Source: Pseudoalteromonas sp049257235 | GTDB taxonomy: Bacteria > Pseudomonadota > Gammaproteobacteria > Enterobacterales > Alteromonadaceae | Direction: 5' to 3' | NCBI RefSeq assembly: GCF_049257235.1 | Contig: NZ_JBMMUF010000001.1 | Coordinates: 552,269 to 616,268, forward strand | DNA: 64,000 bases | Part shown: piece by piece, positions 53,051 to 63,471 of the stretch | How positions within the stretch are numbered: the first letter of the stretch is position 1 | Layout: each line of letters starts with the position of its first letter | Notes under the pieces: generated by a model | The model's database searches: none | Told to the model about the DNA's origin: nothing | What the model saw: the letters and a program-made list of their open reading frames with translations, nothing else | Translations under genes and position numbers: made by a program

Positions 53051-55516
53051 TTACTCCTTTGATTGATATTCTTGCTCTACTTTCTTAGTGATTTCATCAC
53101 TTAAGCGCAATGCTTTAAAGAGAGTATAAATATTTTCTTGATGGTTGTAGTTAAAATTAACTGGCTGTTTTTGTTTAAGGTTTTCACCTTTAATACGCAT
53201 CGCCATATTGAGCCAACCATCATGTGCTAAATTAACATCCGCTTGCATATCGTGAATATCTAAATCTTCTAACATGCCAAGCATAGGCCCTAAATGTTGC
53301 TGCTGCGCTTTAACAGCATCAAAGGCTGCGTTGTTGTCGATTGTTAGCTTACCTGCACCTTGCGAGTAGACTTTTCCGTTGTCAATTGTCACACCATCAA
53401 CACTCAATGTAACCGGTAGTTTAGCTCCGAGCAAACCACTCACTTTGATGCCTTGCTGTGGCTCGAGCGCTATCAGTTTACTGGCATCTATACCGTCGAG
53501 TTCAATAAAGGATGATGAAGCTTTCACACTAGCACTTGGTAAAAACACCTTATCCAATTGTACGTTACCGCCCAGTACAGAGGCGCTCACATTGGCAATA
53601 AATACATCGCTATTAGAGAGCCCAATATACCCTTCAATCTGACTAAGTACGGTACCAGCTCGTAATTCACTTAAGGTAAACTTAGTTGTATCGAGCTGAA
53701 GAGTGCCTGAACTTAATTGCCCTTTTGGTGCAAATGACCAGTCTTTAGCTAGGTAATTGTGATAAAGAACATCAGCATTATTCACCTCACCACTGTATTG
53801 ATAGCGCGCCAATTTTGCATCCCCTTGCAACGAAAATGATACCGTACCGTCAATCAGGGTAACATCAGGTTTGAGCTGCATCACAAGCGGGCTAAATGCC
53901 GTCAAAGGGGTATTGTTGATGATCACACTCACTGGCGCATCATTCTTATCAAAATTATGCTTCGCCAACACTTGAACGCCTTGCCAGTTAACAAGGTGAC
54001 TGCCCTCAACAGTGCGATTCAACGTTACGTCACTGGTAATTGATACATCAGCCAAAGAGAGGGTGTTAACCTGTGCGCGGGCCACATGGCTTTTCACCTC
54101 AAACTGCCCCGATTTGCGGCCATCACCGATAAACGCAACGATATCATAATGCTGCTCGAGCCCAGAGGCGTTGAATAAAGCATGATTGAGCTTTGCAATA
54201 TTGGTCTGTACATCCCCTTTAAGATGACCTTGTGCAGACATAATTAAATTCACCGATGCAGATAGTTTTTCTATATTAAGGTCATCGACGTCGACTTCAT
54301 CAGTGCGCAATGTTGCGTGCAACTGAGTATCAGCTGTACGTTGATGTAAAAATTCCCCCTTGGCGTGCAATACATCGGCTGATAGTGCAACGTCTTTGGG
54401 AGCCAGAAGCGCGCCTGCAAATTCTCCTTTTACGTAATCTTGGGTGAAGCGACCTTGGCTTTGCAACTGGCCATAGGCATTGAGTGCTGCCGACGCCTCG
54501 TAATCTGCTTTCACCTGTGCACCGTGCCAATTCGCGTTAATGTCTTTAAGCTGCACCTGTGCATGCTCTGCTTCGTGCTGTGCTTTGAACTCAACGCTGG
54601 GAATAGCAAGATTGCCTTTTACATCTGCACTGACTGGTGCACCAAAGGCAATTTGCCACTGCTGATCTACCAATGTGCCCAAATGCCCGGAGTATGCGTT
54701 AACGGCTGCGCATGCTGGGAGCTCAGTGCGGATAGTGAGTGCTGACAAATCTAGCGAAAATTGCTGCATGTTGTCTGATTGCACAGCAATGGAGCCACCA
54801 TTGTGCATGTGCCAAATACATGTTTCATCATGAGCGAGCGCTAATGACGATTGCATCGTCACATTTGCCGCGACCTTATTCCCCCAAAATTTGCCATTGA
54901 GAGCCAATTGCGAGACATCAGCATGCAATCGCTCTAGCTCTTTGTTTTGTGCTTTGGCGTACTGTCCAAGCACAGCGATAAAATCAGGAGCCATACTTAT
55001 ATCAACAGCAATGGTGCTGTCATTGAGGTGCCATTGACCATAGATATCTCCATGAATATCAAAATGATTAAGGCGCTTCTCTGTAATGGCAAATTGCACT
55101 GAACGAGATAAGCCGGGATAAGTAATTGATGCGGATTCTATACTCAAAAGTGGGCGTTTAATCGGCAATAACAAGGCCAGTGGCGCACCTTGCCACTGTG
55201 CACTCGCTTGATTTGTTTTTTCTAAGGGCTTGGCGACAACAGATGCTTTTTCGATATGAAGTTTGTCCAAGTCCAACGCAACGCCTTGAAGCGTCAAAGA
55301 GTAACCTTGATAAGTCAGGCACAGCTCTTTGGCTTCAAAAGTAAATAGCCTTTGCCCTAAATGCCAATCTGCACAGGTCAATTGCGCATCATATGAGTCC
55401 AGATAGTGCTCGGCTAGCGAGTGTGTGATCTCAGTGCGATACACATAGGCAACGCCTAAAGTCGCAGCGAACACACTGATGATAATGAGTAATGAGTAGA
55501 TAACTTTTCGCAGCAT
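53051..55516 (-). CDS. ydbH: YdbH, AsmA-like intermembrane lipid transport protein
   Basis: 821 residues with an N-terminal transmembrane anchor (VIYSLLIIISVFAATLGVAYVY) and a very long beta-rich periplasmic part of the AsmA/TamB/YhdP class, with the YdbH C-terminal domain (NHQENIYTLFKALRLSDEI). In E. coli YdbH with YnbE maintains outer-membrane lipid homeostasis, in part redundantly with YhdP and TamB. First gene of the three-gene operon. Old database names such as dicarboxylate transport are misleading. Confidence 0.92.
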   Translation of the reverse strand: MLRKVIYSLLIIISVFAATLGVAYVYRTEITHSLAEHYLDSYDAQLTCADWHLGQRLFTFEAKELCLTYQGYSLTLQGVALDLDKLHIEKASVVAKPLEKTNQASAQWQGAPLALLLPIKRPLLSIESASITYPGLSRSVQFAITEKRLNHFDIHGDIYGQWHLNDSTIAVDISMAPDFIAVLGQYAKAQNKELERLHADVSQLALNGKFWGNKVAANVTMQSSLALAHDETCIWHMHNGGSIAVQSDNMQQFSLDLSALTIRTELPACAAVNAYSGHLGTLVDQQWQIAFGAPVSADVKGNLAIPSVEFKAQHEAEHAQVQLKDINANWHGAQVKADYEASAALNAYGQLQSQGRFTQDYVKGEFAGALLAPKDVALSADVLHAKGEFLHQRTADTQLHATLRTDEVDVDDLNIEKLSASVNLIMSAQGHLKGDVQTNIAKLNHALFNASGLEQHYDIVAFIGDGRKSGQFEVKSHVARAQVNTLSLADVSITSDVTLNRTVEGSHLVNWQGVQVLAKHNFDKNDAPVSVIINNTPLTAFSPLVMQLKPDVTLIDGTVSFSLQGDAKLARYQYSGEVNNADVLYHNYLAKDWSFAPKGQLSSGTLQLDTTKFTLSELRAGTVLSQIEGYIGLSNSDVFIANVSASVLGGNVQLDKVFLPSASVKASSSFIELDGIDASKLIALEPQQGIKVSGLLGAKLPVTLSVDGVTIDNGKVYSQGAGKLTIDNNAAFDAVKAQQQHLGPMLGMLEDLDIHDMQADVNLAHDGWLNMAMRIKGENLKQKQPVNFNYNHQENIYTLFKALRLSDEITKKVEQEYQSKE

Positions 55517-55579
55517 AGCCTTCCTTAAGCCTGCAACAATGATTCAATACTAACACGGTAAAAATGAATCTGCCGCGAA

Positions 55580-55610
55580 TAAAAAAGGCTGCATGTGCAG
55601 CCTTTTCATT
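55580..55610. terminator. Terminator of purL
   Basis: AAAAGGCTGCA / TGCAGCCTTTT 11-bp palindromic stem (55583-55606), 2-nt centre, with T-runs on both strands; serves purL on the minus strand. Confidence 0.92.
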
Positions 55611-55633
55611 TTGCTTTTACTGTAAACAGCGCA

Positions 55634-58600
55634 TTAACCAATATGCTTACGCGCGTTACGGAACATACGCATCCACGGGCTGTCTTCTTTCCACTCGTCT
55701 GGGTGCCATGAGTTCGCCACTGCGCGGAATACACGCTCAGGGTGTGGCATCATCACTGTTGCACGACCATCAGTAGAAGTAATACCTGAAATCGCCTCTG
55801 GTGAACCATTCGGGTTCGCAGGATATTGCATTGTCGGGTTACCGTAGTTATCTACGTATTTAACCGCAACTGTGCCTGAGTTCACAGCCGTTTGAATTGC
55901 CGCGTCATTAGCAAATTCTGCACGACCTTCACCGTGTGATACAGCGATCGGCATACGAGAACCAGCCATGCCGTTGAAGAAGATAGACGGGCTTTGTTGT
56001 ACTTCAACAAGCGTCGCGCGCGCTTCAAAACGCTCACTTTGGTTAGTTACAAAACGTGGCCAATGTTCAGTGCCTGGGATTAGTTCACGTAATGTAGAAA
56101 GCATCTGACAGCCGTTACATACACCTAGGCTGAACGTATCTTGACGTTCAAAGAAGGTCTGGAACTGGTCGCGTGCCATGTCGTTGAATAGAATTGACTT
56201 AGCCCAACCTTCACCCGCACCGAGTACGTCACCGTAAGAGAAACCACCACACGCCACTAGACCTTTGAATTGTTCTAGTGTTAAACGACCTTCAAGGATG
56301 TCACTCATGTGCACATCGATTGCAGCAAAACCAGCTCGGTTAAACGCAGCCGCCATTTCAACATGTGAGTTAACGCCTTGCTCACGCAAAATAGCCATCT
56401 TAGGTTTAGCGCCTGTGGCAATGTAAGGTGCCGCAACGTCTTCGTTGATGTCGAAGCTCAGCTTCACATTCAGACCAGGATCGTTTACATCAGCTTTTGC
56501 GTCATGCTCTTGCTGTGCACATGCTGGGTTGTCACGTAATGACTGCATCTGATAAGTCGTTTCAGCCCATGCTAGACGAAGCTCAGTACGGCTGTTATCA
56601 ACAATAGCATTACCGTCGCGGTTAATGATCAGCTGATCCGCATCATTCAACGTGCCAATTTCATGACTTAATGCCGCAAGGCCGTTGTCCGCAAGCACTG
56701 CTTTAACAGCTGCTAGGTCGTCGTTACGAACCTGAATCACAGCACCGAGTTCTTCGTTGAATAGCACTTCTAAGTCAGAACCTGCTAGTGCGTCTAGTTC
56801 TAGCGTTACGCCAGTGTGACCAGCGAACGCCATTTCCGCAACTGTTACGAATAGACCACCGTCTGAACGGTCATGGTACGCTAATAGTTTTTCTTCGCTT
56901 ACAAGTGCTTGCATCGCGTCGAAGAAGCCTTTTAATAGCTCAGGGCTATCTACGTCAGGCGTCTTGTCACCTAGCTGCTTATAAACCTGTGCCAAGCTTG
57001 ATGCACCCATGCGGTTTTGGCCTGCGCCAAGGTCGATCAGTAATAAGGTCGACTCGCCTTTGTCAGTACGAAGCTGAGGCGTGACTGTCTTACGAATGTC
57101 TTCAACACGACCAAATGCTGAGATAACCAGCGACAGAGGTGCAGTCACTGCTTTGTCTTCACCGTTGTCTTGCCATGTAGTCTTCATCGACATTGAGTCT
57201 TTACCTACTGGGATAGTCAGCCCAAGTGCAGGACATAGCTCTTCACCTACCGCTTTAACCGCTTCGTAAAGACCGGCATCTTCACCTGGGTGACCCGCTG
57301 CTGCCATCCAGTTTGCAGATAGCTTGATGTTATTCAATGAACCAATATCAGCACAGGCGATATTTGTTAATGACTCTGCTACAGCTAGACGAGCAGACGC
57401 ACCAAAGTTTAGAAGTGCCGCAGGTGTGCGCTCCCCCATTGACATCGCTTCGCCGTGGTAAGTGTCATACGCCGCAGCTGTAACCGCACAGTTGGCCACT
57501 GGCACCTGCCAAGGACCTACCATCTGATCGCGAGCAACCAAACCTGTTACAGAGCGATCGCCGATGGTGATAAGGAAAGTCTTTTCCGCGATTGCAGGAA
57601 GACGAAGCAAACGTTGAACCGCATCTTTTACGGTAATCTGCGCTGTATCAAGCGCTTCACCTTGCGCTTGCTTTGACGTTACGTCGCGGTGCATCTTAGG
57701 TGCTTTACCCAACAGTACGTCAAGCGGCAGGTCAACAGGGTTGTTGTTGAAGTGTGAGTCAGCTACGCGTAGGTGACGTTCTTCAGTTGCCGTACCAATC
57801 ACGGCGTATTGCGCACGTTCACGCTTACAGATTTGCTCGAAACGGTCGAAGTTTTCTTCGGCAACAGCTAGCACGTAACGCTCTTGAGATTCGTTACACC
57901 AGATTTCGTGCGGTGCCATGCCCGGCTCGTCGTTTGGTACGTTACGAAGTTCGAAGATACCACCACGACCACCATCGTCTACAAGCTCAGGGAAAGCGTT
58001 TGATAAACCACCCGCGCCCACATCGTGGATAAACGCGATTGGGTTGTCATCGCCTAACTGCCAACACTTGTCGATAACTTCCTGACAACGACGCTCCATT
58101 TCTGGGTTTTCACGCTGTACAGATGCAAAGTCTAGGTCTTCGTTTGATTGACCCGATGCCATTGATGAAGCAGCACCGCCACCAAGACCAATGTTCATCG
58201 CAGGACCGCCAAGTACAATTAGCTTAGCGCCAACAGGGATTTCACCCTTTTGTACGTGTTCAGTACGGATATTACCTAAACCACCGGCGATCATGATTGG
58301 CTTGTGGTAACCACGAACCTCTTCACCATTGTGGCTGTTAACGAGCTCTTCGTATGTACGGAAGTAACCAAGTAGATTTGGACGACCAAATTCATTGTTG
58401 AATGCTGCGCCACCTAATGGGCCTTCGATCATGATATCGAGCGCTTCAACAATACGACCTGGTTTGCCGTATTTGCTTTCCCAAGGTTGTTCAAAACCTG
58501 GGATGCGTAAGTTAGATACACTGAAACCAACAAGACCGGCTTTTGGCTTAGATCCACGACCTGTCGCACCTTCGTCACGGATTTCACCGCCAGAGCCTGT

Positions 58601-59518
58601 TGATGCGCCAGAGAAAGGAGAAATAGCCGTTGGGTGGTTGTGTGTTTCAACCTTCATCAAGATTTCGATATTTTCTTGATGGTATGTGTACTCACCTACG
58701 AAATCTGGGAAGAAACGACCCGCAACAGAGCCTTTCATTACCGCAGCATTATCTTTGTATGCAGATAACACATTATCGCTGTTTTGCTCGTAGGTATTTT
58801 TGATCATTTTGAACAGTGATTTAGGCTGTTCTACGCCGTCAATAGTCCAATCAGCGTTAAAGATTTTGTGACGGCAGTGCTCAGAGTTAGCCTGTGCGAA
58901 CATGAATAGTTCGATGTCGTTCGGGTTACGGCCTAATTTTTGGAAGTTCTCAACTAGGTAGTCAATTTCGTCGTCTGCCAGTGCAAAGCCCTGCTCAACG
59001 TTTGCTTTAGCCAGCGCATCACGACCACCGCCAAGGATATCAACAGAAGACATTGGACGTGGTTCGTCATGGGTAAATAACGCACTTGCATCTTCAAGTG
59101 AACGATGCGTCGCTTCTGTCATGCGGTCATGCAATAACGCTGCAACTTCATTTAGTTCACATACGCTCAAGTTACCTTCAACATAATATGCAATACCACG
59201 TTCAATACGGTGTACTTGGGCTAAACCACAATTATGTGCGATGTCTGTTGCCTTAGATGCCCAAGGAGAAATCGTGCCTGGACGTGGCGTCACTAAGATC
59301 AGCGTACCTTGCGGTTCGTGCTCTGGAATATGAGGCCCATAAGTAAGTAGCTTTTCAAGCTTGGTATGCTCATCTGCACTTAACTCAGATGTTAAGTCAG
59401 CAAAGTGCATAAATTCAGCATACACATCAGTTACAGGGAGGTTAGCTTGCTTACATTGTGTAAGTACTTTTTGAACGCGAAAATCGGAAAGTGCTGGCGC
59501 ACCACGCAGGATTAACAT
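55634..59518 (-). CDS. purL: Phosphoribosylformylglycinamidine synthase PurL (large)
   Basis: About 1294 residues, the fused gammaproteobacterial type with ATPase/AIR-synthetase halves and a C-terminal glutamine amidotransferase (GVCNGCQMLS Cys; HGEGRAEF His/Glu). Family signatures KVETHNHPTAISPF, GSGGEIRDEGATGRG, GEALDTAQITVKD and HDRSDGGLFVTVAEM present. Converts FGAR plus Gln to FGAM in purine synthesis. The ATG at 59518 gives the MLILRGAPALS start that matches E. coli; the ATG at 59530 is an equally readable start. Divergent from mltF as in E. coli. Confidence 0.97.
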   Translation of the reverse strand: MLILRGAPALSDFRVQKVLTQCKQANLPVTDVYAEFMHFADLTSELSADEHTKLEKLLTYGPHIPEHEPQGTLILVTPRPGTISPWASKATDIAHNCGLAQVHRIERGIAYYVEGNLSVCELNEVAALLHDRMTEATHRSLEDASALFTHDEPRPMSSVDILGGGRDALAKANVEQGFALADDEIDYLVENFQKLGRNPNDIELFMFAQANSEHCRHKIFNADWTIDGVEQPKSLFKMIKNTYEQNSDNVLSAYKDNAAVMKGSVAGRFFPDFVGEYTYHQENIEILMKVETHNHPTAISPFSGASTGSGGEIRDEGATGRGSKPKAGLVGFSVSNLRIPGFEQPWESKYGKPGRIVEALDIMIEGPLGGAAFNNEFGRPNLLGYFRTYEELVNSHNGEEVRGYHKPIMIAGGLGNIRTEHVQKGEIPVGAKLIVLGGPAMNIGLGGGAASSMASGQSNEDLDFASVQRENPEMERRCQEVIDKCWQLGDDNPIAFIHDVGAGGLSNAFPELVDDGGRGGIFELRNVPNDEPGMAPHEIWCNESQERYVLAVAEENFDRFEQICKRERAQYAVIGTATEERHLRVADSHFNNNPVDLPLDVLLGKAPKMHRDVTSKQAQGEALDTAQITVKDAVQRLLRLPAIAEKTFLITIGDRSVTGLVARDQMVGPWQVPVANCAVTAAAYDTYHGEAMSMGERTPAALLNFGASARLAVAESLTNIACADIGSLNNIKLSANWMAAAGHPGEDAGLYEAVKAVGEELCPALGLTIPVGKDSMSMKTTWQDNGEDKAVTAPLSLVISAFGRVEDIRKTVTPQLRTDKGESTLLLIDLGAGQNRMGASSLAQVYKQLGDKTPDVDSPELLKGFFDAMQALVSEEKLLAYHDRSDGGLFVTVAEMAFAGHTGVTLELDALAGSDLEVLFNEELGAVIQVRNDDLAAVKAVLADNGLAALSHEIGTLNDADQLIINRDGNAIVDNSRTELRLAWAETTYQMQSLRDNPACAQQEHDAKADVNDPGLNVKLSFDINEDVAAPYIATGAKPKMAILREQGVNSHVEMAAAFNRAGFAAIDVHMSDILEGRLTLEQFKGLVACGGFSYGDVLGAGEGWAKSILFNDMARDQFQTFFERQDTFSLGVCNGCQMLSTLRELIPGTEHWPRFVTNQSERFEARATLVEVQQSPSIFFNGMAGSRMPIAVSHGEGRAEFANDAAIQTAVNSGTVAVKYVDNYGNPTMQYPANPNGSPEAISGITSTDGRATVMMPHPERVFRAVANSWHPDEWKEDSPWMRMFRNARKHIG

Positions 59519-59750
59519 AGGTAATATCATCCGGGGTTAAGGATTGAACGACAGTTGCCGCGCATTATACTTATTTTCGCCTAAAATGCGAGTTAAAGGG
59601 GGTCTGACAAGGACGATTGTCCGCATTTCTTTAAGGAGCTTGAATTCGGCGAAAGTAGAGGTGACGTAAAGCACTGGTTTTGTTATAAGAGTTATATCAA
59701 GGTAGAAAATAATTTAGTTCATAAGGACCCTTTCATTGGGCGGTGAACAC

Positions 59751-59779
59751 GGCCTGACATAGATACTTTCAGGCATTTT
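59751..59779 (+). terminator. Terminator-like hairpin in mltF leader
   Basis: GCCTGA / TCAGGC stem (59752-59774) then ATTTTT on the plus strand, only 20 bp before the mltF start and after no plus-strand gene. Could attenuate mltF or end a leader RNA. Confidence 0.5.
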
Positions 59780-59798
59780 TCGGTTTAAGGGGCGTGTA

Positions 59799-61187
59799 GT
59801 GAGAATACTTGGGTTATTTGTTGCGCTTTTGGTCATTGTTGGTTGCTCAGAACCACAAAAGCCAACCCAACTTGAACACATATACCACACCAAAACGTTA
59901 CGTGTCGGTACCCTCGCAGGTGCCAGTAACTATTACCAAGGTGTTCAAGGGGAGCAAGGGTTCGAATACGAACTCGCCCAAGATTTTGCTGACTATATGG
60001 GAGTTGAGCTCGATATTGTGCCCTTTTTCTCTCTAAACGATATGTTTCAACGTTTAGACAACGGCTCGCTCGACCTTATTGCCTCAGGAATCGGTTACTC
60101 TACTCAGCGCGCACAGCAATATCGCTTTGGCCCAAGCTATCGCACTATCAGTCAAAAGCTTGTGTACAAGCAGGGCCGTAAACGTCCTCGTAGTTTTGAT
60201 GACATTGATGGCAACCTCACCGTATTGGCTCGCTCAAGTCATTCGCAAACTTTGTATAAAATGCAGAAGAAATACCCTAATTTAAGTTGGACTGAGACTG
60301 ACGAGCTAGATGAAGCGGAGTTGCTGCAAGCCATTATCGATGGTGACATTGATTACTCAATTGCTGACTCCCATACATTGTCTTTATTTAGGCGCTATCA
60401 CCCCAATCTCAGTATCGGGTTTTCTGTTACTCAAAATGACCCTATCGCGTGGGTTATGCGCCAAGATAATGATGACTCTTTATACGCACTGATGATTGAA
60501 TTTTTTGGTGATGTAAAGCAAAACAATCGTCTCTACGCGTTAGAAGAAAAATACTTCGGCCATGTACGTCACTTCAATTATGTGAATACCCTTGCCTTTA
60601 TCGAAGCAGTAGCAGATACGCTGCCACGATATGCTCCGTGGTTTAAAGAGTATGCTCAAGAATTAGATTGGCGGTTGTTAGCGGCATTGAGTTATCAGGA
60701 GTCCATGTGGGATCCAAAAGCCAAATCACCAACAGGCGTGCGCGGCATTATGATGTTAACTCTCCCTACCGCTAAGCAAGTAGGCGTAACGAATCGTCTC
60801 AAACCAGAGCAAAACATTGATGGTGGAGCCAAGTATTTGCGCTACCTTATTGAGCGAGTGCCTGATCGCATTCCCCAACCTGACCGTACTTGGTTTGCAC
60901 TTGCTTCTTACAATGTTGGTTGGGGCCATGTAAACGATGCTCGTATTCTCACAGAACGTGATGGTGCAGATCCTGACAAATGGGCAGACGTTAAAAAATA
61001 CCTACCGCTGCTTGTGAAGAAGCGTTATTATCGAACTACAAAGTATGGTTATGCGCGTGGAGATGTCGCCGTAACCTACGTAGATAATATCAGGCGCTAC
61101 TATGACACCTTAGTTTGGCTCGACGAGAACCAAGCGTTAGATGTGACCCAAGCTAGTGCCACGGAAGAATCAGCAGGAATGCCATAA
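59799..61187 (+). CDS. mltF: Membrane-bound lytic transglycosylase F (MltF)
   Basis: 462 residues, outer-membrane lipoprotein (lipobox VGCS). An SBP_bac_3-like regulatory module (about 30-265: LRVGTLAGASNYYQG, SLDLIASGIGYSTQRA) precedes an SLT family-1 domain (about 270-440) with catalytic Glu in LSYQESMWDPKAKSPTGVRG and LASYNVGWGHVNDA. Cuts glycan strands to 1,6-anhydro-muropeptides. GTG start with AAGGGG upstream. Divergent from purL. Confidence 0.94.
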   Translation: MRILGLFVALLVIVGCSEPQKPTQLEHIYHTKTLRVGTLAGASNYYQGVQGEQGFEYELAQDFADYMGVELDIVPFFSLNDMFQRLDNGSLDLIASGIGYSTQRAQQYRFGPSYRTISQKLVYKQGRKRPRSFDDIDGNLTVLARSSHSQTLYKMQKKYPNLSWTETDELDEAELLQAIIDGDIDYSIADSHTLSLFRRYHPNLSIGFSVTQNDPIAWVMRQDNDDSLYALMIEFFGDVKQNNRLYALEEKYFGHVRHFNYVNTLAFIEAVADTLPRYAPWFKEYAQELDWRLLAALSYQESMWDPKAKSPTGVRGIMMLTLPTAKQVGVTNRLKPEQNIDGGAKYLRYLIERVPDRIPQPDRTWFALASYNVGWGHVNDARILTERDGADPDKWADVKKYLPLLVKKRYYRTTKYGYARGDVAVTYVDNIRRYYDTLVWLDENQALDVTQASATEESAGMP

Positions 61188-61249
61188 AACTGTCACTTCC
61201 ATTTGTTTTAATGGCAGCTCTCCCCCTCTCACTTTCAAGGAGAAGTAGT

Positions 61250-61420
61250 ATGTTGAAACGTCGTAGAACGCACAACTTTAAACGTCGCGCTATATTTTCA
61301 AGCGCAAAACGCCGCCGAGTGTTACGAAACAGCACTCATAGCAAGATACTGTGGCGTCGTCGCCTATTTGCAATGCAGCAAATGGCAGAACTAGAGCAAC
61401 TGCGCACGGTGGAGGCTTAA
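61250..61420 (+). CDS. Small highly basic protein, 56 residues
   Basis: Begins at ATG 61250 with a very strong SD AAGGAGA 6 nt upstream. MLKRRRTHNFKRRAIFSSAK and the rest are dominated by Arg and Lys (over a third of residues), with a short acidic-mixed tail (MAELEQLRTVEA). Its stop overlaps the convergent tadA stop. Basicity suggests nucleic-acid or ribosome binding; I do not know a family for it. It follows mltF by about 60 bp. Confidence 0.65.
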   Translation: MLKRRRTHNFKRRAIFSSAKRRRVLRNSTHSKILWRRRLFAMQQMAELEQLRTVEA

Positions 61421-61920
61421 TCCTCTTCCTTGCGCTGGCGCGCTTTTTTCCTTTCTTTGTGTTCTTGTCGCCTACGTCGAAAGAATGCAGATAACTGCTC
61501 CGAGCATTGCTCAGCCAAAACCCCCGAAGTCACCTCGAGTTGATGATTCAAACGCGGCTCCTGCACCAAATTCATGATAGACCCTGCTGAACCTGTTTTG
61601 AGATCCGTCGCTCCAAATACCAATCGCTCTATTCGACTATGAACGAGCAAGCCTGCGCACATAGAGCACGGCTCTAACGTGACATATAAAGTACAATCAA
61701 TCAGTCGGTAGTTATTTAGTACCTGACCCGCAGCTCGAATAGCCATCATCTCAGCGTGAGCTGAAGGGTCATTTAATGTGATTGATTGGTTCCAGCCTTC
61801 AGCGATCAGCTCATTATCTTTAACGATCACAGCTCCCACAGGAATTTCTCCAATAGCTTCAGCACGTTGTGCACACTCCATGGCTTTTTGCATCCAATAC
61901 TGATCGTCAAACTTCGTCAT
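61417..61920 (-). CDS. tadA: tRNA-specific adenosine deaminase TadA
   Basis: 167 residues. Edits A34 to inosine in tRNA-Arg(ACG), the tRNA found in three copies in this window. Zinc site HAEMMAI (His-Ala-Glu) and PCSMCAGLL (PCxxC) are intact. The C-terminal tail is Arg/Lys-rich. Same mltF-tadA-purL neighbourhood as in many gammaproteobacteria. Confidence 0.95.
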   Translation of the reverse strand: MTKFDDQYWMQKAMECAQRAEAIGEIPVGAVIVKDNELIAEGWNQSITLNDPSAHAEMMAIRAAGQVLNNYRLIDCTLYVTLEPCSMCAGLLVHSRIERLVFGATDLKTGSAGSIMNLVQEPRLNHQLEVTSGVLAEQCSEQLSAFFRRRRQEHKERKKARQRKEED

Positions 61921-62062
61921 ATATGCTCAAATAACTGCAATAAAATGGCAATTATATCGCGAAAAGCTGCAATTTTATAAGCCTTGCCATAGCCGTGGGG
62001 GTCGAATTTAAGATATAATTCGCCGCTTTTTTTGTTCTATGGATACCGAAAACGGGTAAGTC

Positions 62063-63367
62063 ATGAAGTTTCCTGGTCGCCGAAGACACAAACATTATTT
62101 TCCAGTGGAAGCCAAAGATCCACTAACAAACCAGATCAACGCTGAGTCTCGGCTCAAGCGTAGCTACATCGTGGGCATCGATCAGATAGTGGTCGATATC
62201 GAAGCGAAAGTCGATTTAGCCTTCCTCGATGAGTTTGGTTTGCGACGCGGCATGTCTCAGGTCATTGACAGTGACACTACCAATGCCTTGTACGATCGTC
62301 TTAAATTGAACGACATGGTCGATTACGAATTTGCCGGTGGAACCATAGGGAACACCATGCATAATTATTCGGTGTTGGCTGACGATCGCTCTGTATTACT
62401 AGGTGTGATGAGTGAGAACATTAAGATTGGTAGTTACGCCTACCGCTTCTTGTGCAACACCTCTAGTCGCGTTGATTTGGACTACTTGCAGCCTGTTGAC
62501 GGGCCTATTGGTCGATGCTTCACTTTAATTGATGAAAGTGGCGAGCGCACCTTTGCAATCAGTGCAGGGTTAATGAACCACCTACGTCCAGAATCAATTA
62601 GCCAAGAGCTCATAGAAAACTCATCAGCACTGGTGATCAGCGCTTACTTGATGCGCACACAAGGCGATGAAACAATGACTGACGCTACGATGCAGGCGGT
62701 CAAATTCGCCAATGATGCAGGTGTTCCCGTGGTGCTAACTCTTGGAACTAAGTTCCTCATTGAGCAAGACCCTCAATGGTGGGCGGAGTTCGTTGAAAAA
62801 CACGTTGATATTTTGGCAATGAACGAAGAAGAAGGGCAAGCTATCACAGGCTTCGAAGATCCTCTTCTTGCTGCTGATAAAGCCTTAGATTGGGTCGATC
62901 TTGTGATCTGTACCGCAGGTGAGCGCGGCATGTTCATGGCTGGCTATGTTGATGAGCAATTCAAACGTGAAACGGAGTACCCACTGCTACCGGGTGCTAT
63001 CGCAGATTTCAACCGTTATGAGTTCTCACGTGCAATGCGTAAGCAAGATTGTGAACAGCCGATCAAAGCTTATAGTCACACTGCTCCGTTTATGGGTGGC
63101 CCTGACAGCATTAAAAACACCAACGGTGCGGGTGATTGTGCCCTAGCTGCAGTGCTGCACGATATCAGCGCTAACGAATACCACAAGCGCAATGTACCTA
63201 ACTCGGCAAAACACAATCATGAGGCTATTACCTACTCATCACTGGCGCAAATTAGTAAGTATGCTAATCGCGCAAGTTACGAGGTGCTAGTACAGCATTC
63301 GCCTCGCCTGACACGTGGTTTACCAGAACGAGAAGATTGCCTAGAGCAAGTTTACTGGGATCAGTAA
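62063..63367 (+). CDS. gsk: Inosine-guanosine kinase
   Basis: 434 residues, same length as E. coli Gsk, PfkB/ribokinase family. Phosphorylates inosine and guanosine for purine salvage. Conserved stretches FAGGTIGNTMHNYSVLADD, DGPIGRCFTLI, NTNGAGDCALAA (catalytic Asp) and the C-terminal HSPRLTRGLPERED are present. Stands alone; terminator follows. Confidence 0.97.
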   Translation: MKFPGRRRHKHYFPVEAKDPLTNQINAESRLKRSYIVGIDQIVVDIEAKVDLAFLDEFGLRRGMSQVIDSDTTNALYDRLKLNDMVDYEFAGGTIGNTMHNYSVLADDRSVLLGVMSENIKIGSYAYRFLCNTSSRVDLDYLQPVDGPIGRCFTLIDESGERTFAISAGLMNHLRPESISQELIENSSALVISAYLMRTQGDETMTDATMQAVKFANDAGVPVVLTLGTKFLIEQDPQWWAEFVEKHVDILAMNEEEGQAITGFEDPLLAADKALDWVDLVICTAGERGMFMAGYVDEQFKRETEYPLLPGAIADFNRYEFSRAMRKQDCEQPIKAYSHTAPFMGGPDSIKNTNGAGDCALAAVLHDISANEYHKRNVPNSAKHNHEAITYSSLAQISKYANRASYEVLVQHSPRLTRGLPEREDCLEQVYWDQ

Positions 63368-63389
63368 ATAGCTCTTATGAATCATTATA

Positions 63390-63418
63390 TTAAGCCGCTT
63401 TTATAGCGGCTTTTTTGT
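63390..63418 (+). terminator. Terminator of gsk
   Basis: AAGCCGCT / AGCGGCTT stem (63392-63412), T-run after it. Confidence 0.9.
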
Positions 63419-63471
63419 TTATGGCTATCCTTAAACTAACTAATACTCTGAGTGGCGCTAATTCCTTTGCT

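Noticed and set aside
59531..59798. PurR operator in front of purL
   Set aside because: No sequence close to ACGCAAACGTTTGCGT; GGACGATTGTCC is a weak palindrome with a different core.
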